Shown piece by piece: positions 53,477-61,840 of a stretch of DNA of 64,000 bases (the stretch's first letter is position 1; each line of letters opens with the position of its first letter). The translations under genes were made by a program, and so were the position numbers. Source of the stretch: Loktanella salsilacus (GTDB lineage Bacteria; Pseudomonadota; Alphaproteobacteria; Rhodobacterales; Rhodobacteraceae); the NCBI RefSeq assembly GCF_900114485.1, contig NZ_FOTF01000007.1, positions 124,001 to 188,000 of the forward strand, read 5' to 3'. The notes beneath the pieces were generated by a model. That model was given only the letters and a program-made list of their open reading frames with translations. It did not search any database and was not told where the DNA came from.

Positions 53477-54466
53477 CTAAATTTGCGCAGCGCCGCTGGA
53501 GCTGCGCACCATCAGCGTGCCTTGCAGCAGCACGTCGGCTGATCCGGCTTTGCAGTCAAATATCGCAGCGATGGACCGCTTGGCCAGTTGGTCCATCGGC
53601 TGTTGAAACGACGTCAGGCGCGGCACCACTAGCGACGCAAGGTCGATGTCGTCGAACCCTGTGACAGACACCTGCGCGGGCACTTCGATCTGTAAATCGC
53701 GCGCACAGCGCAGCACCCCGATGGCAAGCTGATCGTTCGCGGCTGCGATGGCCGTGACGCGCTGGGCGGCAGGGGCGGCAAAGATTGTGCGGGCGATATC
53801 CTCGCCGGATTGATAGCCGAAATGGCCGTTGTGGATTGTCAGTTCAACGGCAGGGTCACGCTGGCGCAGGGCGTCTATGCGGGACTGAAAGCCGGCCAGA
53901 CGGGCGCGGCCGACAAACGTGTCCTGCGGTCCCGCGATATAGGCGATGCGGCGATGGCCCAGCCCGAACAGATGATCCGCAATCTGCGCCGACCCTTCGG
54001 CGTGATCGGTCGAAATCAGGCTGTAATCGGACAGGCGGCGGTCCACGGACACGATGGCTGTGTCGGTGACGTAGCGGTCTGACACCTCGTCCGACACGGC
54101 GCAGACGATGATGCCGCGCGGGGTGCGATCCAGCAGGGCCATGATCTGCCGATGCTCTGTCGGTTTGTCATCGTGGGAATTGGCCAGCATGACCATATGA
54201 TCGCGCACCGCGGCCTCTGTCTCGATCGCTTTGGCAAGCTGGGCGAAATAGGGGTTGGAAATGTCGGGCACGACCAGTCCGATCACATTGACCATATTCG
54301 TGCGCAGGGCGCGGGCGGCCAGATTAGGGCGATAACCCAGCTGCGTGACCGCGTCGCGCACGCGGGTTTGCAGGGCGGGTTTGACCGTGGGATCGCCGCT
54401 TAGGACCTTGGATACGGTCCCGACGGATACGCCTGCCGTGGCTGCGACGTCCTTGATCGTGGCCAT
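53477..54466 (-). CDS. rbsR: LacI-family ribose operon repressor
   Basis: The 329-residue regulator has an N-terminal LacI helix-turn-helix (TIKDVAATAGVSVGTVSKVL), hinge helix PNLAARAL and a periplasmic-binding-protein-like effector domain. By position at the end of the rbs cluster it is the ribose repressor. The 20-bp palindrome before rbsB is the expected operator. It starts 33 bp after rbsK, so it is probably part of the same transcript. Confidence 0.92.
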   Translation of the reverse strand: MATIKDVAATAGVSVGTVSKVLSGDPTVKPALQTRVRDAVTQLGYRPNLAARALRTNMVNVIGLVVPDISNPYFAQLAKAIETEAAVRDHMVMLANSHDDKPTEHRQIMALLDRTPRGIIVCAVSDEVSDRYVTDTAIVSVDRRLSDYSLISTDHAEGSAQIADHLFGLGHRRIAYIAGPQDTFVGRARLAGFQSRIDALRQRDPAVELTIHNGHFGYQSGEDIARTIFAAPAAQRVTAIAAANDQLAIGVLRCARDLQIEVPAQVSVTGFDDIDLASLVVPRLTSFQQPMDQLAKRSIAAIFDCKAGSADVLLQGTLMVRSSSGAAQI

Positions 54467-54499
54467 GTTCCGCTCCGTGATACCGCTGGTATCAACGGT

Positions 54500-55432
54500 T
54501 TAGCACTGCTTGGCACCGGACGCACGGCTGGAGATGAAAGTTGTCACCTCGCTGTGTGCGGGCAGGGACGCGGCCGCGCCGCGCCGGGTGGTGGCAAGGG
54601 CTGCGGCATGCAGGGCGTAAGTCACAGCATCCGCAACGAGTGCGCCTTGCGCCAGCGCAGTGGCAAGCGCACCGTTAAAGCAATCGCCAGCGGCGACCGT
54701 ATCAATGGCATCAACCTTGCAGGCCGGGGCCGCACCGGATTGGCCGTCAATGCACCAGACCACACCGTCGCCCCCCATCGTCACAATCGCACCGCGCCCG
54801 CAATGCCGGGCAAGCTTTGCTGCGACCTGTGCGGGCGGGATGTCATCGCTAAGGCCGGACAGCAGGCGCGCCTCGGCGAGGTTGGGGGTGACGATGTCGA
54901 ATTGGCTTAGGATATCCGGGCCCCAAGGTGTGTCTGGGGCAGGGGCGGGGTCCATGACCACCAACGCTCCCGCCGCCCGCGCCAGATGCGCAGCGGCGCT
55001 TGAGCCGTCCAAGGGAATTTCGTTTTGCAGTAGCAACACAGATACGCCTGCAAAGACATCTGCCTTGCGGGTCACAGTCTGCGCGGTCACGGCGTCATTT
55101 GCACCGGGGGACAGGCGGATGATGTTCTGACCATCCGGCCCCACGTCGATGCTGGCGATGCCAGTGGGCGTATCGTCCAAGCTATCGGCATAAAGCGCGA
55201 CACCTTGCGCGATCAGCTCTGCACTGGCGCGGCTGCCAAAGCCGTCGCGGCCAAGTGCGCCGATCATGGTGACACGGGCCCCCAGCCGGGCTGCGGCGAT
55301 GGCTTGGTTTGCGCCTTTGCCGCCCAATTGCACTAGCGTTTCGTGCGCGCGGATGGTTTCACCCACTGCGGGCCAGCGCGGCAGGTAAAGGGTCATGTCC
55401 ATATTAATACTGCCGACGACAAGAACGCTCAA
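54500..55432 (-). CDS. rbsK: ribokinase
   Basis: RbsK phosphorylates ribose to ribose 5-phosphate. The 310-residue PfkB-family kinase starts with VVGSINMDMTLYLPRWP, has LGGKGANQAIAAARLGA near residue 36 and TVAAGDCFNGALATAL as the ATP/anion-hole motif with the catalytic Asp. The start is TTG with GGAG 8 nt upstream. It overlaps the rbsD stop (TTGA), so translation is coupled. Confidence 0.94.
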   Translation of the reverse strand: MSVLVVGSINMDMTLYLPRWPAVGETIRAHETLVQLGGKGANQAIAAARLGARVTMIGALGRDGFGSRASAELIAQGVALYADSLDDTPTGIASIDVGPDGQNIIRLSPGANDAVTAQTVTRKADVFAGVSVLLLQNEIPLDGSSAAAHLARAAGALVVMDPAPAPDTPWGPDILSQFDIVTPNLAEARLLSGLSDDIPPAQVAAKLARHCGRGAIVTMGGDGVVWCIDGQSGAAPACKVDAIDTVAAGDCFNGALATALAQGALVADAVTYALHAAALATTRRGAAASLPAHSEVTTFISSRASGAKQC

Positions 55433-55839
55433 AACGCAACTCCGCTGATCAGGATGACATTGGCGTAGGGGGTGACCTCGCCAGTGCGGATGAAGGCGCG
55501 GGCGCTGGCTGTGCTTTCCTTGAACGCCTCATGCGTCAGCGTGCTGCGGGCGATAGGTCGGCCTTGATCGGCAGCCCAGCCATCACAAGCCGCAGTCAGA
55601 TCGCGGGTCAGGTCGGCAGAGGCTTCTTGCGCCCAGACGATGCCTTCGATCACCAGTTCTGCGCGGATCGCCTGCAAGACCTGATCAAAGCACGGCACGC
55701 CCGCTGTGACAGCCAGATCAATGACCGGCACCCCCGGCGGCACAGGCAAGCCTGCGTCCGCCACGACGATGCAGTCGCCATGCCCAAGGGTCGCAATCAG
55801 TGCGCTGAGGTGGCGGTTCAGAAGGGCCGTGCGTTTCAT
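55429..55839 (-). CDS. rbsD: D-ribose pyranase
   Basis: RbsD converts beta-pyranose ribose to the furanose used by ribokinase. The 136-residue protein begins MKRTALLNRHLSALIATLGH, keeping His20 and then Asp28 (VVADAGLP), the catalytic pair of the E. coli enzyme. The C-terminal block TGEVTPYANVILISGV is also conserved. It overlaps rbsC by 4 nt and rbsK by 4 nt. Confidence 0.95.
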   Translation of the reverse strand: MKRTALLNRHLSALIATLGHGDCIVVADAGLPVPPGVPVIDLAVTAGVPCFDQVLQAIRAELVIEGIVWAQEASADLTRDLTAACDGWAADQGRPIARSTLTHEAFKESTASARAFIRTGEVTPYANVILISGVAF

Positions 55840-56822
55840 GATGCGCTATACTTTGCACGGTAGTGGTCAAGGATGACGGCGACGATGATGACGACGCCGG
55901 TGATCATCTGGCGCAGAAAATCGCTGAGCCCCATCAGGATCAAACCATTGGCCAGCACGCCGATAATAAAGGCCCCCAGCAACGTGCCGATCACCGAACC
56001 GCGCCCGCCTGCAAGGCTGGTGCCGCCGATGATCACGGCTGCGATAGCGTTTAGCTCGAACCCAATGCCGGCAATCGGGCTCGCGATGTTCAGGCGCGCC
56101 ATATAGATGATCGCGGCGAAACCGGCGGCCAGACCGCTGATCGAAAAGGCGATGACCTTGTACCAAAACACGGGATGCCCGGCGAGGCGGACAGCTTCTT
56201 CGTTATTGCCGATCCCGTACAGCAGGCGGCCAAACACAGTGCGGTTCAGCACAAACCACGCGATCAGCGTCATCACCAGCGCCACGATGAACACCACGGG
56301 CACGCCGCCGATCAGCATGGAGCCGAATTCCTCGAACGCGAGGGGGAAGGCATAGATGGTTTCGGCGTTCGACACCTGAAGCCCGGCGCCGCGCGCGATA
56401 TTCAACATGCCCAGCGTAATGATAAACGACGGCAGGCCCCAATAGGCGCTGATCACGCCGTTGAGTAATCCGCAGATCATGCCGACGCCAAGACCCGCAA
56501 CACAGGCCAGCAGGATCAGTTCTGTGTCGCCAAAGCCGGGCAGGGTGATCGCCTTGCCTGCGACGACGGCGGCGAAGGCCATGACCGACCCGACCGACAA
56601 ATCGATGCCGCCGATCAGGATGACGAAGGTCATGCCGACGGCAAGGATAAGATTGATCGTGATCTGCGTCAGGATGTTGGTGATGTTATTCGCGGTCAGA
56701 AAGTATTCTGACGAAAACGAAAAGATGACGATCAGAAACAGTAGCGCCAGACCAATGCCGGCGTTGTTGATCAGGGACCGAAGGGCCGCCAGCTTTGGGG
56801 TTGCGGTGGTGGGGGATGCCAT
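55836..56822 (-). CDS. rbsC: ribose ABC transporter permease
   Basis: The 328-residue BPD_transp_2-type permease has about 10 helices and the conserved GGIDLSVGSVMAFAAV near residue 70. GGTSLAGGRGSVIGTLLGA lies near residue 260. It forms the RbsC dimer that moves ribose across the inner membrane with RbsA and RbsB. The gene overlaps rbsA by one base (TGATG) and rbsD by four. Confidence 0.94.
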   Translation of the reverse strand: MASPTTATPKLAALRSLINNAGIGLALLFLIVIFSFSSEYFLTANNITNILTQITINLILAVGMTFVILIGGIDLSVGSVMAFAAVVAGKAITLPGFGDTELILLACVAGLGVGMICGLLNGVISAYWGLPSFIITLGMLNIARGAGLQVSNAETIYAFPLAFEEFGSMLIGGVPVVFIVALVMTLIAWFVLNRTVFGRLLYGIGNNEEAVRLAGHPVFWYKVIAFSISGLAAGFAAIIYMARLNIASPIAGIGFELNAIAAVIIGGTSLAGGRGSVIGTLLGAFIIGVLANGLILMGLSDFLRQMITGVVIIVAVILDHYRAKYSAS

Positions 56823-58405
56823 CAGCGGGCTCCTTCAATTTGCAAGTCTGCGATGGGGGAGGTGTCACTCTGGCCGTAAGCCAGATTGAGGATGCCCTCT
56901 TCGGTGAAATCGGGGCGGTGGACTGTGCCCATGATGCGGTGGTTGGCCATGACCATGATCCGGTCGGACAGGTTGGTCAGTTCCGGCAGTTCCGACGATA
57001 CGATCAACAGGGCGACGCCTTGGGCGGCCAGATCGCGCAAGATGGCATAGATTTCGGCTTTGGCACCGACGTCGATCCCGCGGGTCGGCTCGTCCAGAAT
57101 CAGGATGCGGGGATTGCGGGCCAGCCACTTGGCCAAGACGACCTTTTGCTGGTTGCCGCCCGACAGGCTAGAGGCGGGATCGCGCACAGAGCCGCATTTC
57201 AGCCGCAGCCGCGCGCCGCCTTCCTCTGCAATTTGCTGTTCGCGGGCAAAGCGCAGCAGCCCGCCTCGCGATATGTCCTTCATGCTGGCCAGCGCGATAT
57301 TTGCGGCGATGGGCATATCAAGGATCAGGCCCTCGTCCTTGCGATCCTCGGTGACGAAGGCGATGCTGGCAGCGATGGCGTCGCGCGGGTCTTTGAAATG
57401 CACTGCGCTGCCGTTGCATTCCAGCGTGCCCGACAGCACCGGATCTGCGGCTACGATACCGCGTAGCAATTCCGTCCGGCCCGCGCCGACAAGGCCCGCG
57501 ATGCCAAGGATTTCGCCGTAGTGCAGATCAAGGCTGACGCCCGCAGGGTTTGGGTCAGAGGCGACGCGCAGACCTTTGAGCGACAGCGCAACATCGCCGG
57601 GGATGCGGGCGGCGGTGGCGGCGCCCATCTGGGCCTCCAACTCTCGGCCGACCATGTTGCGCACGATGTTTTGCGGCGTGGTGTCGGGGATGTTCTCGGT
57701 GATGATCGTCTCGCCGCTGCGAAACACGGTGACGCGGTCACAAATGGCAAAGACTTCATCAAGGTAGTGCGTGACAAAAACGACGGTGACGCCCCGGTCG
57801 CGGATGCCGGTGACGATGTCGAACAGGCGGGTGGTTTCACGTTCGGTTAACGTAGCCGTCGGCTCGTCCAGGATCAGGATCGCACTGTCCGATTGCAGGG
57901 CGCGGGCGATTTCCACCAACTGACGATGCGCGATGCCAAGGCTGCTGACAGGGGCGCGCACGTCAACGTCGCTTAGCCCGATGGCGTCCAGCGCAACGCG
58001 GGCGCGGCGGTTCATCTCTGGCCGGTTCAACAGGCCGAACCGGTTGCGCGGCATTGCCTCGATCGAGATGTTCTCGGCCACGCTCAGGTGTTGCAGCAGG
58101 TTGAATTCTTGATGCACGACCTGCAATCCGCTGGCCTTGGCATCATGGGGGCTGGCGGGGCGATAGGGCGCGCCGTTCAGCGTGATCTGACCCGCGTCAT
58201 GGGGAAATACCCCGGACAGGATCTTGATCAGCGTCGATTTGCCGGCACCGTTTTCGCCCACAAGCGCGTGGATTTCGCCGCGTCGCAGGGAAAAGCTGGC
58301 ACCATCCAGCGCACGCACGCCGCCAAAGTGCTTTTTTAGACCCGTGACGGTCAGGATGTCATCCGGCGCGGCGACAGGGTTGGGATCAGGCACAGCTGAA
58401 CACAT
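56822..58405 (-). CDS. rbsA: ribose ABC transporter ATP-binding protein (two-domain)
   Basis: The 527-residue ATPase has two ABC domains. The first has an intact Walker A GENGAGKST, signature SLGIAHRQLVEIA and Walker B ILILDEPTATLTE. The second has a degenerate Walker A GLVGAGRTE, as normal for RbsA-type proteins, with LSGGNQQKVVLAK and LDEPTRGIDVGAK. The ATG at 58405 is chosen because the frame upstream is antisense of rbsB. An 11-bp hairpin precedes it. Confidence 0.94.
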   Translation of the reverse strand: MCSAVPDPNPVAAPDDILTVTGLKKHFGGVRALDGASFSLRRGEIHALVGENGAGKSTLIKILSGVFPHDAGQITLNGAPYRPASPHDAKASGLQVVHQEFNLLQHLSVAENISIEAMPRNRFGLLNRPEMNRRARVALDAIGLSDVDVRAPVSSLGIAHRQLVEIARALQSDSAILILDEPTATLTERETTRLFDIVTGIRDRGVTVVFVTHYLDEVFAICDRVTVFRSGETIITENIPDTTPQNIVRNMVGRELEAQMGAATAARIPGDVALSLKGLRVASDPNPAGVSLDLHYGEILGIAGLVGAGRTELLRGIVAADPVLSGTLECNGSAVHFKDPRDAIAASIAFVTEDRKDEGLILDMPIAANIALASMKDISRGGLLRFAREQQIAEEGGARLRLKCGSVRDPASSLSGGNQQKVVLAKWLARNPRILILDEPTRGIDVGAKAEIYAILRDLAAQGVALLIVSSELPELTNLSDRIMVMANHRIMGTVHRPDFTEEGILNLAYGQSDTSPIADLQIEGAR

Positions 58406-58440
58406 CAAAACGACCACTTCTTTTGGGGGTATAGAAAAGG

Positions 58441-58465
58441 GGCGCGCCCGGCGGCCGGGCGCGCC
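58441..58465 (-). promoter_or_regulatory. intercistronic hairpin between rbsB and rbsA
   Basis: A perfect 11-bp stem (GGCGCGCCCGG / CCGGGCGCGCC, 3-nt loop) begins 8 bp past the rbsB stop and is followed on the minus strand by CCTTTTC. It can act as a partial terminator and 3' stabiliser, leaving more RbsB than RbsAC. Confidence 0.75.
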
Positions 58466-58472
58466 GGACCGC

Positions 58473-59390
58473 TTACTTGGTGACAAGCTCGATAGGGGTC
58501 GTGACCCAGCCTTCCAGCTCTGGTCCGCCAGCGACGACCTCCAGCGCAAGATCGATGGCATTCGCCGCCATTTGCTGGCCGAACTGGTCAACCGACGCCA
58601 GCATGCGTCCGTCTTCGATCATGGGCAGCACGGCGGGGATCGCGTCAAAGCCCACAACGATGATGTCGCTGCGGCCTGCGTTTTCCAGCGCCTTGACGAC
58701 ACCGATCGCCATGGAATCGTTGGCGGCCATGACGCCCTGCAGGTCAGGGTGCGCGGTCAGCATGGTCGAGAAGACTTGGTTCGCCTCTTCGGTTTCCCAA
58801 TGCGCAGTGCGGCTGTCCAGCAGGTCAAGGCTATGCTCTGCCACGGCGTCTTCAAAGCCTAAACGGCGCTGCGTCGCGTTGTCTGCGCTGGGGTTGCCTT
58901 CGATAATGACAACTTTCCCGCCAGCACCCAAAGCTTCGGCAAGGGCATCGCCCGCCATCTTTGCGCCGCCGCGGTTGTCGGGGCCGACAAAGGCCAGTTC
59001 CAACCCTTGCTGCGCCTTGGCGTCCGCGTCCAAGGCGACGTCAAAGTTGACGACCGTAATGCCGGCCGCGATCGCCTTTTTGATCGGGCGCACCATAGCT
59101 TTGGAATCGGCAGGGGCGATGACGATGGCATCGACGCCTTGCGTGATGAAATTCTCGACCGCGTTAATCTGGCTTTCAAAGTCCGTCTCGTTTTGCATGC
59201 CGACAGCGCGCAGTTCATAATCGCCGCGCTGGGCTGCGTGGGCCTCTGCGCCTTCCATCATGTTCTGGAAAAACTCGTTGGCCAGCGATTTCATCACCAG
59301 TCCCACGACGGGTTTGTCCTGCGCCATTACGGGTGCAGCAAGCAAAGCGATAGCGGCCGCAGCCGAGGCTGCGATTTTTGTAAAAGTCAT
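58473..59390 (-). CDS. rbsB: periplasmic ribose-binding protein
   Basis: The 305-residue protein has a signal peptide cleaved near APVMA-QD, then the two-lobe sugar-binding fold: VVGLVMKSLANEFFQNM, ITQGVDAIVIAPADSKAM, NPSADNATQRRLGFEDA and AANDSMAIGVVKAL. It delivers ribose to RbsAC. It is the first gene of the operon, with the LacI-type operator and -35 box about 85-110 bp upstream. Confidence 0.95.
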   Translation of the reverse strand: MTFTKIAASAAAAIALLAAPVMAQDKPVVGLVMKSLANEFFQNMMEGAEAHAAQRGDYELRAVGMQNETDFESQINAVENFITQGVDAIVIAPADSKAMVRPIKKAIAAGITVVNFDVALDADAKAQQGLELAFVGPDNRGGAKMAGDALAEALGAGGKVVIIEGNPSADNATQRRLGFEDAVAEHSLDLLDSRTAHWETEEANQVFSTMLTAHPDLQGVMAANDSMAIGVVKALENAGRSDIIVVGFDAIPAVLPMIEDGRMLASVDQFGQQMAANAIDLALEVVAGGPELEGWVTTPIELVTK

Positions 59391-59475
59391 TGGTTCCCTC
59401 CCAAGGATATATACCGCGCCGCCCCTAATCTGGTGCGATGCGATAGGGGGGAACTGACCATAGCGGCGGCGGATA

Positions 59476-59499
59476 TGTCAATATGAAACGTTTCATATT
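59476..59499 (-). promoter_or_regulatory. RbsR operator overlapping the rbs -35 box
   Basis: A perfect 20-bp palindrome (core ATATGAAACGTTTCATAT, 59481-59498) has the central GAAACGTTTC of LacI/RbsR-family operators. On the minus strand its end overlaps TTGACA (59481-59476), a consensus -35, so a bound repressor would exclude RNA polymerase. RbsR in the same operon is the expected binder. Confidence 0.85.
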
Positions 59500-59635
59500 T
59501 GCAAAAACGTCGATTGGGGCCGTTTGGGGCAGGGCAAAGGCGCGCGGTTGGTGCTGTTACAAACAGCTGTAACCGACTAGGTACGCTTGAAATGCGATGT
59601 GACTGCGCGCCCATGACCCAGAGAGCCTATCCCCT

Positions 59636-60109
59636 ATGTCTAATCCGAGCATGAAAGTGGTTTTGGTCACGCCCGAAATTCCGTTCAACACAGGTGCAAT
59701 TGGACGGACCTGCGTCGCGCTGGACCTAGAGCTGATCTTGATCAAGCCTTACGGATTTTCATTGGATGAAAAATCAGTACGCCGCGCGGGAACGGATTAT
59801 TGGAAGCATGTTCACCTAAGTGAATATGAGAGCTGGCAAAGCTTTCTGGACGCACGCAAACCACCGCGGGATGGCCTGTATTTCTTCGAGGAACACGGTG
59901 CGCAAAGCGTCTTTGATCCGGTGTATCAACCTGATGCCTATCTTGTCTTTGGTTGTGAATCTGCCGGGCTTCCGGCTACAATCCTGAATGACATGGACGA
60001 CCGTGTCTTTAGCCTGCCGATGCGCAATCCCCTTGTCCGATCGCTGAACCTAGCAAACGTGGCGACGGCTGTCGTTTATCAAGCAATGCGCACCCAACTG
60101 GGCGGTTGA
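59636..60109 (+). CDS. trmL: tRNA (cytidine/uridine(34)-2'-O)-methyltransferase
   Basis: TrmL methylates the wobble ribose of tRNA-Leu. The 157-residue SPOUT protein has the family's knot motifs: PEIPFNTGAIGRTC near residue 13, FGCESAGLP near residue 105 and LPMRNPLVRSLNLANVATA near residue 126. The ATG at 59636 is used; an in-frame ATG at 59651 could also serve. It is divergent from rbsB. Confidence 0.94.
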   Translation: MSNPSMKVVLVTPEIPFNTGAIGRTCVALDLELILIKPYGFSLDEKSVRRAGTDYWKHVHLSEYESWQSFLDARKPPRDGLYFFEEHGAQSVFDPVYQPDAYLVFGCESAGLPATILNDMDDRVFSLPMRNPLVRSLNLANVATAVVYQAMRTQLGG

Positions 60110-60310
60110 GTGTAAGGTAGGTCATCCGCGACTTGTAAGTTGCGCGCGGCCGCAAAGCCCTGCTGCGCGCCAGGTGCAAGATAAGATGATTGGGTAACGC
60201 CAAAGGTTCGCAGAAACCGCATCAGGTTTTGCCGGATCAGGGATCAGGCCTACGTTAAGGGTCGTGTTCTGGGCGTATTCAGATTTTTCAAGCTGCGAAG
60301 GACAAGATAG

Positions 60311-61231
60311 ATGACTGAAGTGAGCAAGCTGAAACAACCTATCGTGCGACACTCGGCCTCGACCGGGGCGGGCAGCCCAGATGTCTGGGGCATTTACGAA
60401 CCGGGCACGGGGTCGATCCAATATATTTGCGCCGATCCAGCGACGAAAAAGGCGGCGCTGATCGATGTGGTCTGGAACTTTGACCCTGCCAGTTTCGCCA
60501 CAAGCACCGAAAGTATCGATCAGGTGCTGGACCTTGTGCGCGACAACGGACTTGTCGTTGACCGTGTGCTCGACACCCACCCGCACGCCGATCACGTCAT
60601 GGCCTCCACTTTGTTAAAGGCCCGCACTGGCGCGCCGAATGCCATCGGCGAAAAGGTGCGCGATATCGCAAAGCTTTGGCGCGATATCTACAACACGCCG
60701 GACGCCTTTGATCCTGATGCGGATTTCGATGATCTGTTCGCCGACGGGGACAGTTTTGCCCTAGGCGATCTGACGGTGCGGGTGATGCTGTCGCCGGGGC
60801 ATACGCTTGGGTCGATCACCTATGTGTGCGGCAATGCGGCCTTTGTTCATGATACCTTTATGCAGCCGGACAGCGGCACGGCGCGTGCCGATTTCCCCGG
60901 CGGCAGTGCCACCGATCTGTGGGAATCGTTGCAAGCAATCCTCGCGCTGCCGGACGACACCCGGCTGTTCGTCGGTCACGATTACGGGGCGACCGGGCGG
61001 GACGCGCCAGAATGGGAAGCGAGCGTGGCGGACCACAAGGCGCACAATATCCATGTCAGCGACGGCACCGAAAAGGCCGCCTATATCAAAACCCGCATGG
61101 ACCGGGACGCGACGCTGTCGCTGCCGCAGCGCATGCTGGCCGCCTTGCAGATCAACCTGCGCGCCGGGCAACTGCCCGCAGCAGAGGATGACGGGGCCGC
61201 GTATCTGAAAATCCCCGTCGACAAGTTCTGA
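60311..61231 (+). CDS. MBL-fold metallohydrolase (persulfide-dioxygenase/Blh-like)
   Basis: The 306-residue metallo-beta-lactamase-fold protein has the metal motif DTHPHADH (His90, His92, Asp94, His95), SPGHTLGSITYV with the next His, VHDTFMQPDSGTARADFPGG and FVGHDYG. The layout and the long linker resemble ETHE1/Blh-type persulfide dioxygenases, which oxidise glutathione persulfide. No rhodanese domain is fused. It has no signal peptide. The precise reaction needs testing against glyoxalase II-like paralogues. Confidence 0.82.
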   Translation: MTEVSKLKQPIVRHSASTGAGSPDVWGIYEPGTGSIQYICADPATKKAALIDVVWNFDPASFATSTESIDQVLDLVRDNGLVVDRVLDTHPHADHVMASTLLKARTGAPNAIGEKVRDIAKLWRDIYNTPDAFDPDADFDDLFADGDSFALGDLTVRVMLSPGHTLGSITYVCGNAAFVHDTFMQPDSGTARADFPGGSATDLWESLQAILALPDDTRLFVGHDYGATGRDAPEWEASVADHKAHNIHVSDGTEKAAYIKTRMDRDATLSLPQRMLAALQINLRAGQLPAAEDDGAAYLKIPVDKF

Positions 61232-61715
61232 TCTTGGCGGACTGCAGGCGGCCGCGGGTGAGCGCCACCTGATCCGTCAACACCGCGCACGCTTTGCGCA
61301 TCAGCTTGTGCGGGCGGCCAAGCGGCAAGCCCGACACAGCTTCGGTGGGTGGATGAAGTTCGAGAGCCGCGGTTCGGCTGAATACTTGATCAGGGGCCCT
61401 CTGTACGCTCGAATCGGATGTCATACGGTCGTCGCTCGCCCAAGACAAAGGATACGCTGCGCGCTTTCCGAGCGGGGCAGGCGCGGGCGCAAGATCAGAT
61501 TTCTGGGTTCCGCCAACAGCTGTCAGACCGCGCGCCTATCTTGCGCGTCAGCGGGTTAATTTAGCAAAATTGTCCGCAAGCAGTCCCTAACTGTCTGTGA
61601 AAACTAGTGAAACCTGCGGCTGCCGGGCATTTCTGTGCGGTTGAATAGCCGTAAAGCAACTGCCTGCGTCATTCGGGGGTGGGGTGATACATTTTTAACA
61701 CGCCTATTGCGGATC

Positions 61716-61729
61716 TTGATCCAGATCAA
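61716..61729 (+). promoter_or_regulatory. perfect FNR/FnrL box
   Basis: TTGAT-CCAG-ATCAA is the exact consensus for FNR/FnrL, the oxygen-sensing Fe-S activator. It is centred 118 bp before the autotransporter start. If it lies at -41.5, transcription would begin near 61764 with GTTAAT (61756-61761) as the -10. Confidence 0.75.
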
Positions 61730-61762
61730 ATCCGGTTCTTTCAGGAAACCATACCGTTAATA

Positions 61763-61783
61763 CAAATTCATATTTGTGAATTT
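61763..61783. promoter_or_regulatory. nested palindromes downstream of the FNR box
   Basis: AAATTCA (61764-61770) pairs with TGAATTT (61777-61783), and CAAAT (61763-61767) with ATTTG (61772-61776), giving two interleaved inverted repeats at the predicted transcription start. They could be a second operator or a 5'-mRNA hairpin. Confidence 0.5.
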
Positions 61784-61840
61784 TGCGCGATCACAGGCCC
61801 GTGCGGTCTTGCGCGTTTGGGAGCACTGAAGGGGAAACAA

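Larger units (their letters stand above)
61232..61840. other. 609-bp gap: possible decayed coding tract plus regulatory region
   Basis: The first ~330 bp (61232-61560) carry overlapping short open frames on both strands: one on plus 61308-61559, and one on minus from 61448 back into the MBL gene. Neither matches a family I know, and neither has a convincing ribosome site. They may be relics or chance frames in GC-rich DNA. The remaining 280 bp are more AT-rich, contain the FNR-type box and palindrome, and form the promoter region of the autotransporter. Confidence 0.5.
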
